Assembly: GCF_000422505.1 (NCBI RefSeq)
Contig: NZ_AULX01000027.1
Coordinates: forward strand, 62,001-126,000
Direction of reading: 5' to 3'
DNA length: 64,000 bases
Origin: Paenibacillus pinihumi DSM 23905 = JCM 16419
GTDB taxonomy: Bacteria > Bacillota > Bacilli > Paenibacillales > Paenibacillaceae
Part shown: positions 54,259 through 63,571 of the stretch, piece after piece
Layout of the letters: each line of letters starts with the position of its first letter
Numbering within the stretch: the first letter of the stretch is position 1
Made by a program: the position numbers and the translations under genes
Notes under the pieces: model-generated
The model's input: only the letters and a program-made list of their open reading frames with translations
Told to the model about the DNA's origin: nothing
Database searches by the model: none

Positions 54259-54504
54259 TTGATTAAGTAACAAGCTATCCTCCCGATATAAAGTTTGTCT
54301 CCTCAAAGATTACGAAGTCTTGTGCATATGAATTCTCATGGGGGCTTTTCTTCGCAATTAAAGTTCTTTCTTTGCTGATACAGGGCTTCATTATTTCCTT
54401 TCGCAACTTACAAAATGCATACACAAATCTACTGTTGTGCTATAATCTTACATAGAAATGTATGGATATCATATTGCTAGTTGTGTTGGTCTAATAAATT
54501 AAGA

Positions 54505-54541
54505 AGGGCAATTCCATGTGTAAGGCGGAATTGCTCTTTTT
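54505..54541 (+). terminator. Terminator ahead of the defence operon
   Basis: AGGGCAATTCC pairs with GGAATTGCTCT, followed by TTTT. The 376-base gap 54259-54634 otherwise holds no recognised gene; the promoter of the next operon should lie within 54545-54610. Confidence 0.75.
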
Positions 54542-54634
54542 AGCAACTGTAACAAGCAGTTATTAAGAACTATTTACTAGATAGCAGGGTGTCTTTTAAT
54601 TGACCATTGCACTCTTGGTAGGAGGATGATAAAA

Positions 54635-55852
54635 ATGGGGAGCATTAATATCGAAATGTTTCCAGCTTCTTATGGAGACAGTTTTCTCATTTCATGTGGC
54701 GATGGAGATATGGAAAGAACAAATCTTCTGGTTGATTCAGGCTTCATATCAACTTATGAGAATTATCTCCGGGATCGATTGCAGCAACTTAATGATAGTG
54801 GAAATTGTTTAGCTTTGCTTGTGATTACTCATATCGATGCTGACCACCTATCTGGGGCATTGAAACTCTTAGAGGAAAATGGACATTCTAGTATTCCAAA
54901 AATAATCCCTATAGATAAAGTTTGGCATAATAGCTTTAGACATCTTCAATGGGAAAAGAATTCTTCTCCTCCAGAACTAACGATTATAGAGAAAAAGATC
55001 CTGGAGGAGATTAATACACAAGGCTATCCTAATGAACTTAATAACGTAGAAAATAAGGATAAACCGATTAGTGCTAAACAAGGCTCTTCACTTGCGAGTT
55101 TAGTCTTTCAGGGAGGTTATTCATGGAATGTAGATTTTGCTGGACAAGCAGTATGTGTCGAGAATCGGCGTGAAATTGATCTTGGCAACGATGTGAAGAT
55201 TACAATGCTTTCCCCAACATTTAACAAGCTTAAGCAATTAGGCGAATACTGGAAGAGAGCGCTATACAAAATGGGATACAAGAAGGAGATCACTGATAGT
55301 GACATTTTTGATGATGCATTCGAATTTCTTGTGTCTAGAGAAAAAACACGTGCTATAGTCAATCGCGAAAAGAAAGTTTCTTCTTCCCAATTAAATTTAG
55401 AGGCACTGTCGAGTAACCCTTTTACTGAGGATACAAGTGCTGCAAACGGAAGTTCTATTGCGTTTATTTTGCAATTTATGGGCAAAAAGATTTTGTTTCT
55501 GGGTGATTCTCATCCTTGTATTATTGAGCAGGAACTTAGGTCTCTTTATGGTGAAGGACCGATCTGGTTTGACGCAGTGAAAGTATCTCATCATGGATCT
55601 AGTGGTAACACAAGCCCAAGTTTACTTAAGCTGATTGACTCTGCTAATTTTTTAATTTCAACAAACGGAATGAGGTTCCACCATCCTGAACTGGTTACAC
55701 TTGCACGAATTGTGTGCAGAGAAAGCACGGAAAAGCGAAATCTGATCTTTAACTATAAGACACCTGCATCAAACTACATGGACGATAAACAACGTAAAAA
55801 AAAATATAATTACGAAGTTCAGATTTTATCAGAAGGACAAATTAGCATTTGA
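54635..55852 (+). CDS. ComEC-like MBL-fold metallohydrolase of a STAND defence operon
   Basis: This 405-residue soluble metallo-beta-lactamase-fold protein has HIDADH at residues 66-71 and strand FLGDSHPC near 290, then SHHGSSGNTSP near 322 and the HH of MRFHHPE near 350. It matches the hydrolase domain of ComEC but without any membrane segment. An insert of about 120 residues (100-220) separates the metal motifs. The start is ATG 54635, nine bases after TAGGAGG; ATG 54626 overlaps that site. It lies 13 bases before the protease-STAND gene. In published AVAST type 1 systems an MBL protein accompanies a protease-STAND protein; it probably acts as an effector nuclease or hydrolase, which is inference. 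Confidence 0.88.
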   Translation: MGSINIEMFPASYGDSFLISCGDGDMERTNLLVDSGFISTYENYLRDRLQQLNDSGNCLALLVITHIDADHLSGALKLLEENGHSSIPKIIPIDKVWHNSFRHLQWEKNSSPPELTIIEKKILEEINTQGYPNELNNVENKDKPISAKQGSSLASLVFQGGYSWNVDFAGQAVCVENRREIDLGNDVKITMLSPTFNKLKQLGEYWKRALYKMGYKKEITDSDIFDDAFEFLVSREKTRAIVNREKKVSSSQLNLEALSSNPFTEDTSAANGSSIAFILQFMGKKILFLGDSHPCIIEQELRSLYGEGPIWFDAVKVSHHGSSGNTSPSLLKLIDSANFLISTNGMRFHHPELVTLARIVCRESTEKRNLIFNYKTPASNYMDDKQRKKKYNYEVQILSEGQISI

Positions 55853-55865
55853 GGGGGATAGTACT

Positions 55866-58800
55866 TTGGAACATTTTCCTGAGATTGAAAAAAAAATAGT
55901 ACGTGTTGTATGTGATGAATGTGAAGAACGTGGTACTGCGTTTCTAATCAGTGACCGCTGGCTTCTTACGGCAGAACATGTTGTTGCAGGGCATGGCCAT
56001 TCTCCTAATAAAATGGTCACGTTAGAAATTCCATATTTGTTTGATAGAGAAATGTCAGTGAAAGCTAAAATTGTGGATATGGATGAATCCCTGGACATTG
56101 CACTCCTTGAATTGACTGAACCTCTTGAAGGGATAGAAGGCTTGAATCTTGTTTGTACACCAATTCGCTACAATAATCCTTGGGAAACTTTTGGGTATCC
56201 TAAGTCTAAATTAACTGCAGGGGATCGTTTTACTGGTTATGTGAAACGGGCTCGTATTCGAAATGAAGGTTTAACATGGGATATGGATTTATTTCCAACT
56301 GATAAAATTGGTTTCTATGATGATGAGGGTACTGAGGCATTGTCTGGTGCTCCAGTCATTATCAATAGGGCCGTACAGGGGATTATTCTTCGACAACTCG
56401 ATGGTACTCTAGGTGCGATTAGTATCGAGAAAATTAGAGGTTTCTTGGAAGAAAATAGTATACCATATGAAACATTACGTGATTCTAATGAGCTTCCTGA
56501 AGGATTGAACGAAATCGCAAAACAGGCTCTCCACAATCGTCCCGTGATTGAAGATTTAGAGAAGCATATTAGTCAGAAGCAACAAGGTTTCTTACTTCTA
56601 AAGGGTAGCCCAGGATCAGGGAAAACAATACTTAGCGCAACTTATACTCCAGAATCTAAGGGAATAGATATTTGTGGAAAGTACTTTGTTAGAAATGACT
56701 TGGGGAATATACCAGTTTCATTCCGAGCTTCTGAGTTTACTTTTGCCGAATGGTTAGATGCGAACATACATCGGATACTTTACAATGCAGTACCTGAAAA
56801 AAAAGATCGACTTTTGCATGAGTGGGTTCAGCACCTCAGTGGTGGATTACGTAAATTATCCGCATATTATGTAGACAAAAATCAGATTGGTGTTTTCTTC
56901 ATCGATGGAGTTGATGATGTTCACCATTTAGGAAAGACAACAGAGTTTTTTAGTTTTATACCAGAAATACTACCTGAAAATATTGTGATAATCATCTCAT
57001 GTCAGACGGACGAAGTCCTTCCTCCTCGTCTGCAAGCACAATTATCTTCAGACAGGTTAATCAAAGTGGTGCCTCTAGAAGTAGAGCAGTGTAGACATTA
57101 TGTTTTGACTAAAACAACAGGTGGCTTACAACTACCACTAGCATTAGTAGATTCAATTTCAGAGAAATCTGAAGGTCATCCACTTTATTTGCGATATTTG
57201 GTTGAGTATGCGAAACAGTTGGGTGATATAGAGAAAATAGAAAGTTGGATTCAAGAAGTACCTGCATTTGGTGGAGAGATACGTAATTACTACGAGTCAA
57301 TCTGGCAAACCGTTCGAAAAAATCAAAATGAAATCTGGATCTTGGCTACAGTTGCAAGGTTGCGTAACGAAATTGATAGAACATCCTTGGAGAGGATGTT
57401 ACCTGCTGAAGCGAGGTACGTTTTTCTTACCGTTTTTCCAAGGTTACAACATCTTATGGTTAACGATGAAACAATCTCGATGTATCATTCTTCTTTTGCA
57501 ATATTCATTAACGAAAAAACAAATGAAATTAATGAACGGGTTCATAAGGTCGTATCGCAATTCTGTATTGAAAATCTTGAGCACTCGTATGCAATTAAAA
57601 ACATACTCTTTCACATGTTGAATGCTGATGAGGAAATGCGAAAAGAAAGTCTCCTCTACTGTAACCAAGAATGGGCAGATAGATGTGCCAGAGAACATGT
57701 AGAACCTGATATTATTTTAGAGGATTTAAAGCATGTCCTGAGCGCCGCGATTACTTTAGGAGATTTTAGCAGCGTTGTTAGTCTTCTTCTTCTATCTCAA
57801 CGTATCAGCTTTAGATACAATAATATTTTGGCTGGATATGCCTCAGAGTTGGCAAGCACCTTAATCGCTATGGGGAGGTCAAAGGAAGCGATTCGGTATA
57901 TTATCCGCGAATCAGTTTTGATTGTTGCAGCGGCGGACGCTCTTTATTTTTTGCATTGTTTATATGAAACAAGAGCAGTAGATGAAGCTGAGCAACTATT
58001 TAAAGTAATTCGTTTGCAATTTATAAGTGAGATGGACCGTGGAACTGTAGAATTTGGAACCATAAAATTTTACTATGCGGCATGGAGTATTAAATCTGGC
58101 ATGACTTCAGATGATCCCGGGTATGAATTCTCAAATCATTTAAAACAACTAATTAAACTTTTAAAACAGAATGAGTCAGATGATGGCGACTCTAGACTTA
58201 TTGAAGATATCGTTGCTTTTAATGCGGCATATTTGCTTTGGAGTAGAGGGCAATACATTCCTATTAAGAATATTGAGGAACAGGGAGGGGGCTTTGGGCA
58301 TGGTATTTCTACATTATTATGTAAGATCCTTGTTCATCTGGAACGTTTTCAATCTTGGGGCAACTTCACGATAGAAGGCTCCTTATATAACGAGTTTTTA
58401 CATGATATCGAATATGTAATTCAACGATATGGTATTGATGAAGATGACAGGTCGTTAATACTTATTGCAATTACGGATGTAAGTATCAATAAGGATCTTA
58501 TTGAGCAATTAATCAAGGAATTACCGAGTGAAACAGAAATTGGGTTTTCGTTACGAAAACCTAATGGTGTTGATTTTGATTATGAGGCTATTACGAGTTA
58601 TTTAGATGCATGGAGGTATAAAGGGTTTCTGGATGACGAGGATAACTACCCCTCGATTATTAACTTTTGTGCCTCAAATTGGGAATTATATTTTGAGGAA
58701 ATACTCTCTTTCCTGGGCTACGCTTTAGGAAAAGCTTGGAGATCATTGTCTGCTAAGCAAGAGGATTCACTCAAAAAAGTCTCAGTAGCGATAGAACAAC

Positions 58801-61787
58801 AATTGTTACCCCAGCTATTTGTGTCACTAAAACAGCGAGTAGGTTGGGATAGAAGCTATTCTTTACCAGAATCATATTATCCCTTTGTACTTGGAGAAAT
58901 TGCTTCCTTATACGTAAAATATTTTACCGATCAGCTCCCAGAATTCGTTAGGATTATTGAATTACACTTCGCGGATCAACTTGGGTTATATACTGAAGGG
59001 TTCCGTGAGGCAATGTTTTCAATCGTTACGGAAATGTTGAAGACAAAAAGGCATGTAAAAAGCACTTTTTCTCTGTTGAAAGTCTTGGAAGAGCATATTA
59101 CTTGTGGAGTGCAAAATCGTTGGGAGCGTTCAAAAGACCTACTTCTCATTACTGAACTCTATGCAAAACTTGGAAGTGAGCAGCGGTATAAAATCACTTT
59201 TCAGAAAATGTTGGATACTTCTATGGGACCTTCCTGGTACAAAGAAGACCAACTTACGCTTCTTGAGACGTCGATTACATACTTACAAAGTTCAGGTGAA
59301 CTGTCCGCACATTTAAAAGAAATTGCAGGACATTATGATTTTGCATCAGGTGAGATGACGTTTCAACGTTATGTTCGGCAAGTAAAGGAGGCTTTTGTCG
59401 GAAGTTTATGTTCTATGGGTAGGGTTGCACAAGCAATTGAATACTTTAAAAATACAGTACTTCCTCCCCCAGAAAAAGTTCTTCAACTTGCAGAAGCGGA
59501 CCAAGTGGATGGTCCGGAGGTAGGGAAAGGATATGTCTTCGGAGCTGGAGGACTTGAAGAACAAAGTTGTATTCTGGAGATTCTCGAAAATGCTTCCAAT
59601 GTGAATGGGCTTTTGAAGTGGGCGTTTTGTGAATTGTTCCTAGTTGGAGATTATCGATACTTCGATCGTTTTACAAGAATTATGGCGGACTTGCTAAATG
59701 AAAGGGAAGCCAGTGGTTCAGGTGAACTGTCGGTGCTTTATCGTCGATTGCTAAGAATTATAATATCTGATATGTCACCAGATAATCGCTTGGAATTGCT
59801 ATCTAATTTGAAGCAGTGGTTAACTGATACGAATTATTATCAATTAACTTTATTATTGCAAAAAGCAGACCTAAGCTTTGAGAGTGAAGATATCTTTGAA
59901 TCTGATTTGCAGCAAACGCCAATGCAAGATGCGAATTTTAATGTCAAACAAGATCAAGATGATGCTTCTGATGAGGAAGATAATGAACGTATCATGTTAC
60001 CAGGTACTTTCGGTAAAAAAAGTGCCTTGAAACAATTAGATCAGCAAATGTTGATAGCTAAAGATCAACTTGATATAGAAAATATCCATTTAGCAAAACA
60101 TCATTTAATCACTGGTTTGGTGGGTGTTCAAGCGGGAGCATGGAATATATGGACAAGTAACTCAGGAACAGAAATAGTCGAAGCTTTTGAAACGCTATCT
60201 GGCTTATGCAATACCGAGGAATTTGTTTATTCCCTTCGCAGCTTGATTTTGAATGAAGTATATTCTAGTGACTGGTTAATTGTAAATAAGATTATTACCA
60301 CCATGGGGAAAAAGTTGAATACCTCTGAAGCTATTAAGGTATTTTATTCTGTACTAGAGCATTTTCGTTTCATGTTAAGAACCCCGGATACTTTCATCGA
60401 GAAATATAAATGGTTTGAACAAGAAACTCATGATTTATCCAACAACATGCTGTTGACAGATCTATTTATTTGGCTATTTATTCATCCAAAAAACATTTAT
60501 AAACATCGAGCACCCGAAATAATGAAAGGGCTAGCTACAGTTGATGCAAACTTCTTTGTTCCTATGCTCATCAATAAGAGTTTATCTGAAGAAAACAGTA
60601 TCTGGCCTGAAATCTGTGCTGGCATTTTGCATAGCTTAGCGCTTGAAGACCCGAGCTTGGTTTGGGAACATATCCGGGTCGAAGAAAATCGAAAACGTAT
60701 CATCAAAATGGATCATTTCATGGTAAGGCATACGTTCTTAGAAATAGTTGAACTTGCTGATAAGAAATATGACGATACGAATGATTTTCACACGACGTTA
60801 TCTGGAACTTTTCAACCTAGCCTCACAAATCGAATGTCTACTTCCTATCAAGGATTAGGTATCCCAAGCTGGTTAAGGCATTTTAATGAACTTCTCGAGC
60901 CTTTGGAACGATTAGGAGTACTGGTGTCAACTGATTATCATGATTTAGTGAGCACCATATCTCACTTGTGCCTTCCTCTTAGTGTAGAAGAGTTCATTAG
61001 AGCTGATAGTTATGTAGCAAGAAGCTATAGATCCAATCAAAAGTTTGAACAACTCGAAAAAGTTGTTCGAAAAGGAATTAACCAACTTCTTTCAAAAAAA
61101 AGAATGAACAACGAAGAGCTAACTCAGGTGGCTGATCATTTGCGTATATACAATCCATACTTTCCTAATGAAAAAATACGATTAAAGAGCAAATCTAGTC
61201 TAATTATGTTGATCGAAGAGTTACTCCTAGGTAATGGGGATGCTGAGCTTTGTACGCAAGATGGTGCATATGATTATCTTCACTATTTAGAGACTGTATT
61301 TTTTCCTAGAGAAGGTCAATTAAAAGTGGTGGAGATTATTGGTTTTTTGGTAGGACCAAATGCTTTACAAAATGCTTTTAATCTTAATGATGTATACCAG
61401 AGCTTTTTCCCTAATGAACAGCCTAAATTACGAGAAATCTCTTCGACAGAACGTTTGGTATATCGGCCTACGGTATATAAAGTCGAACTTGAGACCAATG
61501 TAACTGGCGGCATTATGACCCCCGCGTTTCTGCACCCCTATTTTGAAGGGCTCTTAGGTGAAATTCAACAACAAGAAATAATTAGGGAAAGTTGGTTGGA
61601 GGGTAGAGACTGGGATGTAGATCGGATTGGCATTCCTCTACGGGAAGGATGCCGTTTGCTAGTATCAAAAGAGAAAATCAAGCGACTTGATTTGACGCCT
61701 TGGAGATTGGTGTGGCTCGTAAAATATGACTTTTCAACACAATTTATTATTGATCGTGATTATAGGTCAGTTTATTCTGTTAACTAG
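55866..61787 (+). CDS. Trypsin-like protease / STAND NTPase fusion (AVAST type 1-like)
   Basis: This is a 1973-residue cytosolic protein. Residues 1-200 are a trypsin-fold serine protease with triad His38 (LTAEHVVAG), Asp77 (SLDIALLE) and Ser160 (ALSGAPVI). Residues 235-480 are a STAND-type P-loop NTPase with Walker A GSPGSGKT (247-254) and Walker B VFFIDGVDD (343-351), followed by a winged-helix-like part. From about 560 to 1900 there is a long all-helical solenoid, probably the sensor of phage proteins. An acidic spacer (DASDEEDNER) lies near residue 1380. The start is TTG 55866, after GAGGGGGA. This is the layout of Avs1 proteins: ligand binding would trigger oligomerisation and protease activation. 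The solenoid ligand is unknown. Confidence 0.9.
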   Translation: MEHFPEIEKKIVRVVCDECEERGTAFLISDRWLLTAEHVVAGHGHSPNKMVTLEIPYLFDREMSVKAKIVDMDESLDIALLELTEPLEGIEGLNLVCTPIRYNNPWETFGYPKSKLTAGDRFTGYVKRARIRNEGLTWDMDLFPTDKIGFYDDEGTEALSGAPVIINRAVQGIILRQLDGTLGAISIEKIRGFLEENSIPYETLRDSNELPEGLNEIAKQALHNRPVIEDLEKHISQKQQGFLLLKGSPGSGKTILSATYTPESKGIDICGKYFVRNDLGNIPVSFRASEFTFAEWLDANIHRILYNAVPEKKDRLLHEWVQHLSGGLRKLSAYYVDKNQIGVFFIDGVDDVHHLGKTTEFFSFIPEILPENIVIIISCQTDEVLPPRLQAQLSSDRLIKVVPLEVEQCRHYVLTKTTGGLQLPLALVDSISEKSEGHPLYLRYLVEYAKQLGDIEKIESWIQEVPAFGGEIRNYYESIWQTVRKNQNEIWILATVARLRNEIDRTSLERMLPAEARYVFLTVFPRLQHLMVNDETISMYHSSFAIFINEKTNEINERVHKVVSQFCIENLEHSYAIKNILFHMLNADEEMRKESLLYCNQEWADRCAREHVEPDIILEDLKHVLSAAITLGDFSSVVSLLLLSQRISFRYNNILAGYASELASTLIAMGRSKEAIRYIIRESVLIVAAADALYFLHCLYETRAVDEAEQLFKVIRLQFISEMDRGTVEFGTIKFYYAAWSIKSGMTSDDPGYEFSNHLKQLIKLLKQNESDDGDSRLIEDIVAFNAAYLLWSRGQYIPIKNIEEQGGGFGHGISTLLCKILVHLERFQSWGNFTIEGSLYNEFLHDIEYVIQRYGIDEDDRSLILIAITDVSINKDLIEQLIKELPSETEIGFSLRKPNGVDFDYEAITSYLDAWRYKGFLDDEDNYPSIINFCASNWELYFEEILSFLGYALGKAWRSLSAKQEDSLKKVSVAIEQQLLPQLFVSLKQRVGWDRSYSLPESYYPFVLGEIASLYVKYFTDQLPEFVRIIELHFADQLGLYTEGFREAMFSIVTEMLKTKRHVKSTFSLLKVLEEHITCGVQNRWERSKDLLLITELYAKLGSEQRYKITFQKMLDTSMGPSWYKEDQLTLLETSITYLQSSGELSAHLKEIAGHYDFASGEMTFQRYVRQVKEAFVGSLCSMGRVAQAIEYFKNTVLPPPEKVLQLAEADQVDGPEVGKGYVFGAGGLEEQSCILEILENASNVNGLLKWAFCELFLVGDYRYFDRFTRIMADLLNEREASGSGELSVLYRRLLRIIISDMSPDNRLELLSNLKQWLTDTNYYQLTLLLQKADLSFESEDIFESDLQQTPMQDANFNVKQDQDDASDEEDNERIMLPGTFGKKSALKQLDQQMLIAKDQLDIENIHLAKHHLITGLVGVQAGAWNIWTSNSGTEIVEAFETLSGLCNTEEFVYSLRSLILNEVYSSDWLIVNKIITTMGKKLNTSEAIKVFYSVLEHFRFMLRTPDTFIEKYKWFEQETHDLSNNMLLTDLFIWLFIHPKNIYKHRAPEIMKGLATVDANFFVPMLINKSLSEENSIWPEICAGILHSLALEDPSLVWEHIRVEENRKRIIKMDHFMVRHTFLEIVELADKKYDDTNDFHTTLSGTFQPSLTNRMSTSYQGLGIPSWLRHFNELLEPLERLGVLVSTDYHDLVSTISHLCLPLSVEEFIRADSYVARSYRSNQKFEQLEKVVRKGINQLLSKKRMNNEELTQVADHLRIYNPYFPNEKIRLKSKSSLIMLIEELLLGNGDAELCTQDGAYDYLHYLETVFFPREGQLKVVEIIGFLVGPNALQNAFNLNDVYQSFFPNEQPKLREISSTERLVYRPTVYKVELETNVTGGIMTPAFLHPYFEGLLGEIQQQEIIRESWLEGRDWDVDRIGIPLREGCRLLVSKEKIKRLDLTPWRLVWLVKYDFSTQFIIDRDYRSVYSVN

Positions 61788-61798
61788 GAGGGAGTCAA

Positions 61799-62038
61799 GT
61801 GAACTTCGAGCCAATGGAAACACCCAGAAATAGACGAGAATTCGAGAGGAATTTTTTCATAGCTGCTGAACAGCTTCACAATAACAAAATACATTTTTCG
61901 TCTAAAGTTAAAAGATCGATTGATGGACTTCGAAAAGTCAGGATGCTACCTAATAATCGTATCGACTTCTTAAGTGTCGATGAAGCTGCACGGCTTCATG
62001 TAAATACGATGGCAAATTTTAGCCAATTTAAATTTTAA
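61799..62038 (+). CDS. Small third gene of the STAND defence operon
   Basis: This 79-residue basic protein uses GTG 61799, after TAGGAGGGAG, and lies 11 bases past the STAND gene stop. No domain is recognised. It has a charged helical N-terminal half (RNRREFERNFFIAAEQLH) and a short motif RMLPNNRIDFLSVDEAARLH. Published AVAST type 1 operons also contain a short third gene, so this is likely a genuine system component rather than a chance frame. It might be a protease substrate, an inhibitor or an adaptor; the sequence does not say which. Confidence 0.7.
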   Translation: MNFEPMETPRNRREFERNFFIAAEQLHNNKIHFSSKVKRSIDGLRKVRMLPNNRIDFLSVDEAARLHVNTMANFSQFKF

Positions 62039-62169
62039 AAATATGTAATAAAGGAAAAAGGCAGTTCCATAAGCCGCGGCTTACATTCTGAACAAAAATA
62101 AGTTAGGTTCCTCTCGGATTACAGATTTCTAATTCTTTATTACGGATGCTTAATCAAATATTTTTCTTT

Positions 62170-62204
62170 ACTCTGTGAGATCTTACTGCTCACAGAGTTT
62201 TTTA
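62170..62204 (+). terminator. Terminator of the defence operon
   Basis: ACTCTGTGAG (62170-62179) pairs with CTCACAGAGT (62189-62198) around a 9-base loop and runs into a T tract. It defines the 3' end of the three-gene operon. Confidence 0.9.
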
Positions 62205-62284
62205 TTTGTATTTAGATTTAATTTATTACAAATATCTAAAAAAGGATATAACTGATGATAGAATCATAGAAGGGAGTTCGAAAA

Positions 62285-62448
62285 ATGATTAAAGAAAGAA
62301 TTTTTAGCGGAGCAAGAAAATATACTGGGCGAGTAATAACATCAATGCTAATCAAAATCAAAAATTCAAAAAGATATCCGAACTATTTATTGATAATGAT
62401 CTTGATTTAACTTTAAAAGAAATAGTTCATGGTTTTGAGTACATTTAA
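62285..62448 (+). pseudogene. Broken small gene
   Basis: ATG 62285 follows AAGGGAGTTC. The first 15 codons (KERIFSGARKYTGR) shift near 62330 into a frame reading NQNQKFKKISELFIDNDLDL and on to TAA 62446. Either frame alone is not a sensible protein; together they give about 53 residues. The family is unknown. Confidence 0.35.
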
Positions 62449-62461
62449 AAGAAGAGCTAGT

Positions 62462-62881
62462 ATGCAAAGAAATATGATTTTCCAAGAATTTGGAAACAAA
62501 AAGCAAGAGTAATAAAGATGTTGCTAATTTAATATCTCAAAAAATCCGTGAGGAAATAGCCTCTGAGGATAAGAATGGTTCAGAACGTAAAGTCCAGACG
62601 CAATACATTTTTAATAAGATTACTGACTGGTTTCTCAAGGATCCAAATATAGCTAAGAACTCTTCCTTGATATATACGATAATAGGCACCTTATATCCAG
62701 TAGGGAAGAAACGATCTGGAGACTTAATCTTGCAGATAAAGTTGAAGAAACTTTAAGTAAGTATAATTTACCCGTTGATAAGCTGGATGAATTTCTTTCT
62801 CAAAAAAATATAGAGCTTTTTTCGATATTTTCCGAAAATAGTCATGAAGGTATGTTAATTACTGTACTTGCCCAAAATTAG
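62462..62881 (+). pseudogene. Broken small gene, family unknown
   Basis: Three frames join into one protein of about 138 residues. It starts MQRNMIFQEFGNKK from 62462, shifts near 62500 into NKDVANLISQKIREEIAS, and shifts again near 62700 into EETIWRLNLADKVEETLSKY, ending at 62881. The middle frame is the longest (to 62756). The product would be small, soluble and helical. It lies between the defence operon and IS debris and follows the composition of both. Confidence 0.45.
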
Positions 62882-62967
62882 TTCCATGAAATGTAAATAG
62901 AGACATACTTGACTCTCTGCGTAAAATAGAAGTACCACCAACCACCCCACGCAGAGGAGAACAAGAT

Positions 62968-63140
62968 ATGTCTCATACGTCTACTTTATCACAAGAAAAC
63001 CATTGGAACAATCGCCTGGACGATTGGAAACTTCCGCTTTATTTCTCCAAACCTGCTCTTCATCACATTAAGCATTTCGTGGATGGGATGCTTTCAACCG
63101 GATATACAGGAACGTTAACGGATATTCACCGGGAAAGCCT
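62968..63140 (+). mobile_element. Transposase N-terminal fragment
   Basis: ATG 62968 with GCAGAGGAGAAC upstream starts a transposase-like N-terminus of about 58 residues (NHWNNRLDDWKLPLYFSKPA, then HHIKHFVDGMLSTGYTGTL), similar to the start of IS701/IS4-type DDE transposases. It breaks off at about 63141, where sequence of an IS3-type transposase begins. The family call is tentative. Confidence 0.5.
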
Positions 63141-63518
63141 GCCCTCTTGTGGCAGCGACAGCTCTTTGAAACAGAGCAACGGCCAGTTATTCGGACGGAT
63201 AATGGGCCGCAGTTTATTTCACATGTTTTTGAAGATGCATGTGAGGAATATGAGGTGGAGCACGAAAGGATTCCGCCAAAGACACCAAATAAGAATGCAC
63301 ATATTGAATCGTTCCATAGCCTATTTGAAGCCGAATGCCTGCAACGGCATGAGTTTTATAGCTACAAAGAGGCTTATGAAGTCGTAACCCGCTATATTCG
63401 TTTCTACAACGAGCGGCGCATGCATGGAAGTCTGTATGATTTGGCTCCAAAGCAGTTCCGACAAGCAGTAGCCACGCAACAAGTGAAGGCTAAGATCGTG
63501 AAATCTGAGAAATATTGA
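63141..63518 (+). mobile_element. IS3-family transposase OrfB, C-terminal fragment
   Basis: About 124 residues of an IS3-type integrase core are read. RTDNGPQFISHVFEDACEEY carries the second catalytic aspartate, and PNKNAHIESFHSLFEAECL has the third catalytic residue (Glu), followed by NERRMHGSLYDLAPKQF, the conserved C-terminus. The N-terminal half and the first aspartate are missing. It is therefore inactive, and it is fused by recombination to the upstream fragment of another element. Confidence 0.88.
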
Positions 63519-63571
63519 GAAATACTAAGCCAAAGCTTGAATAAGTAACTCCGACTCAAATATTCGGGTGT

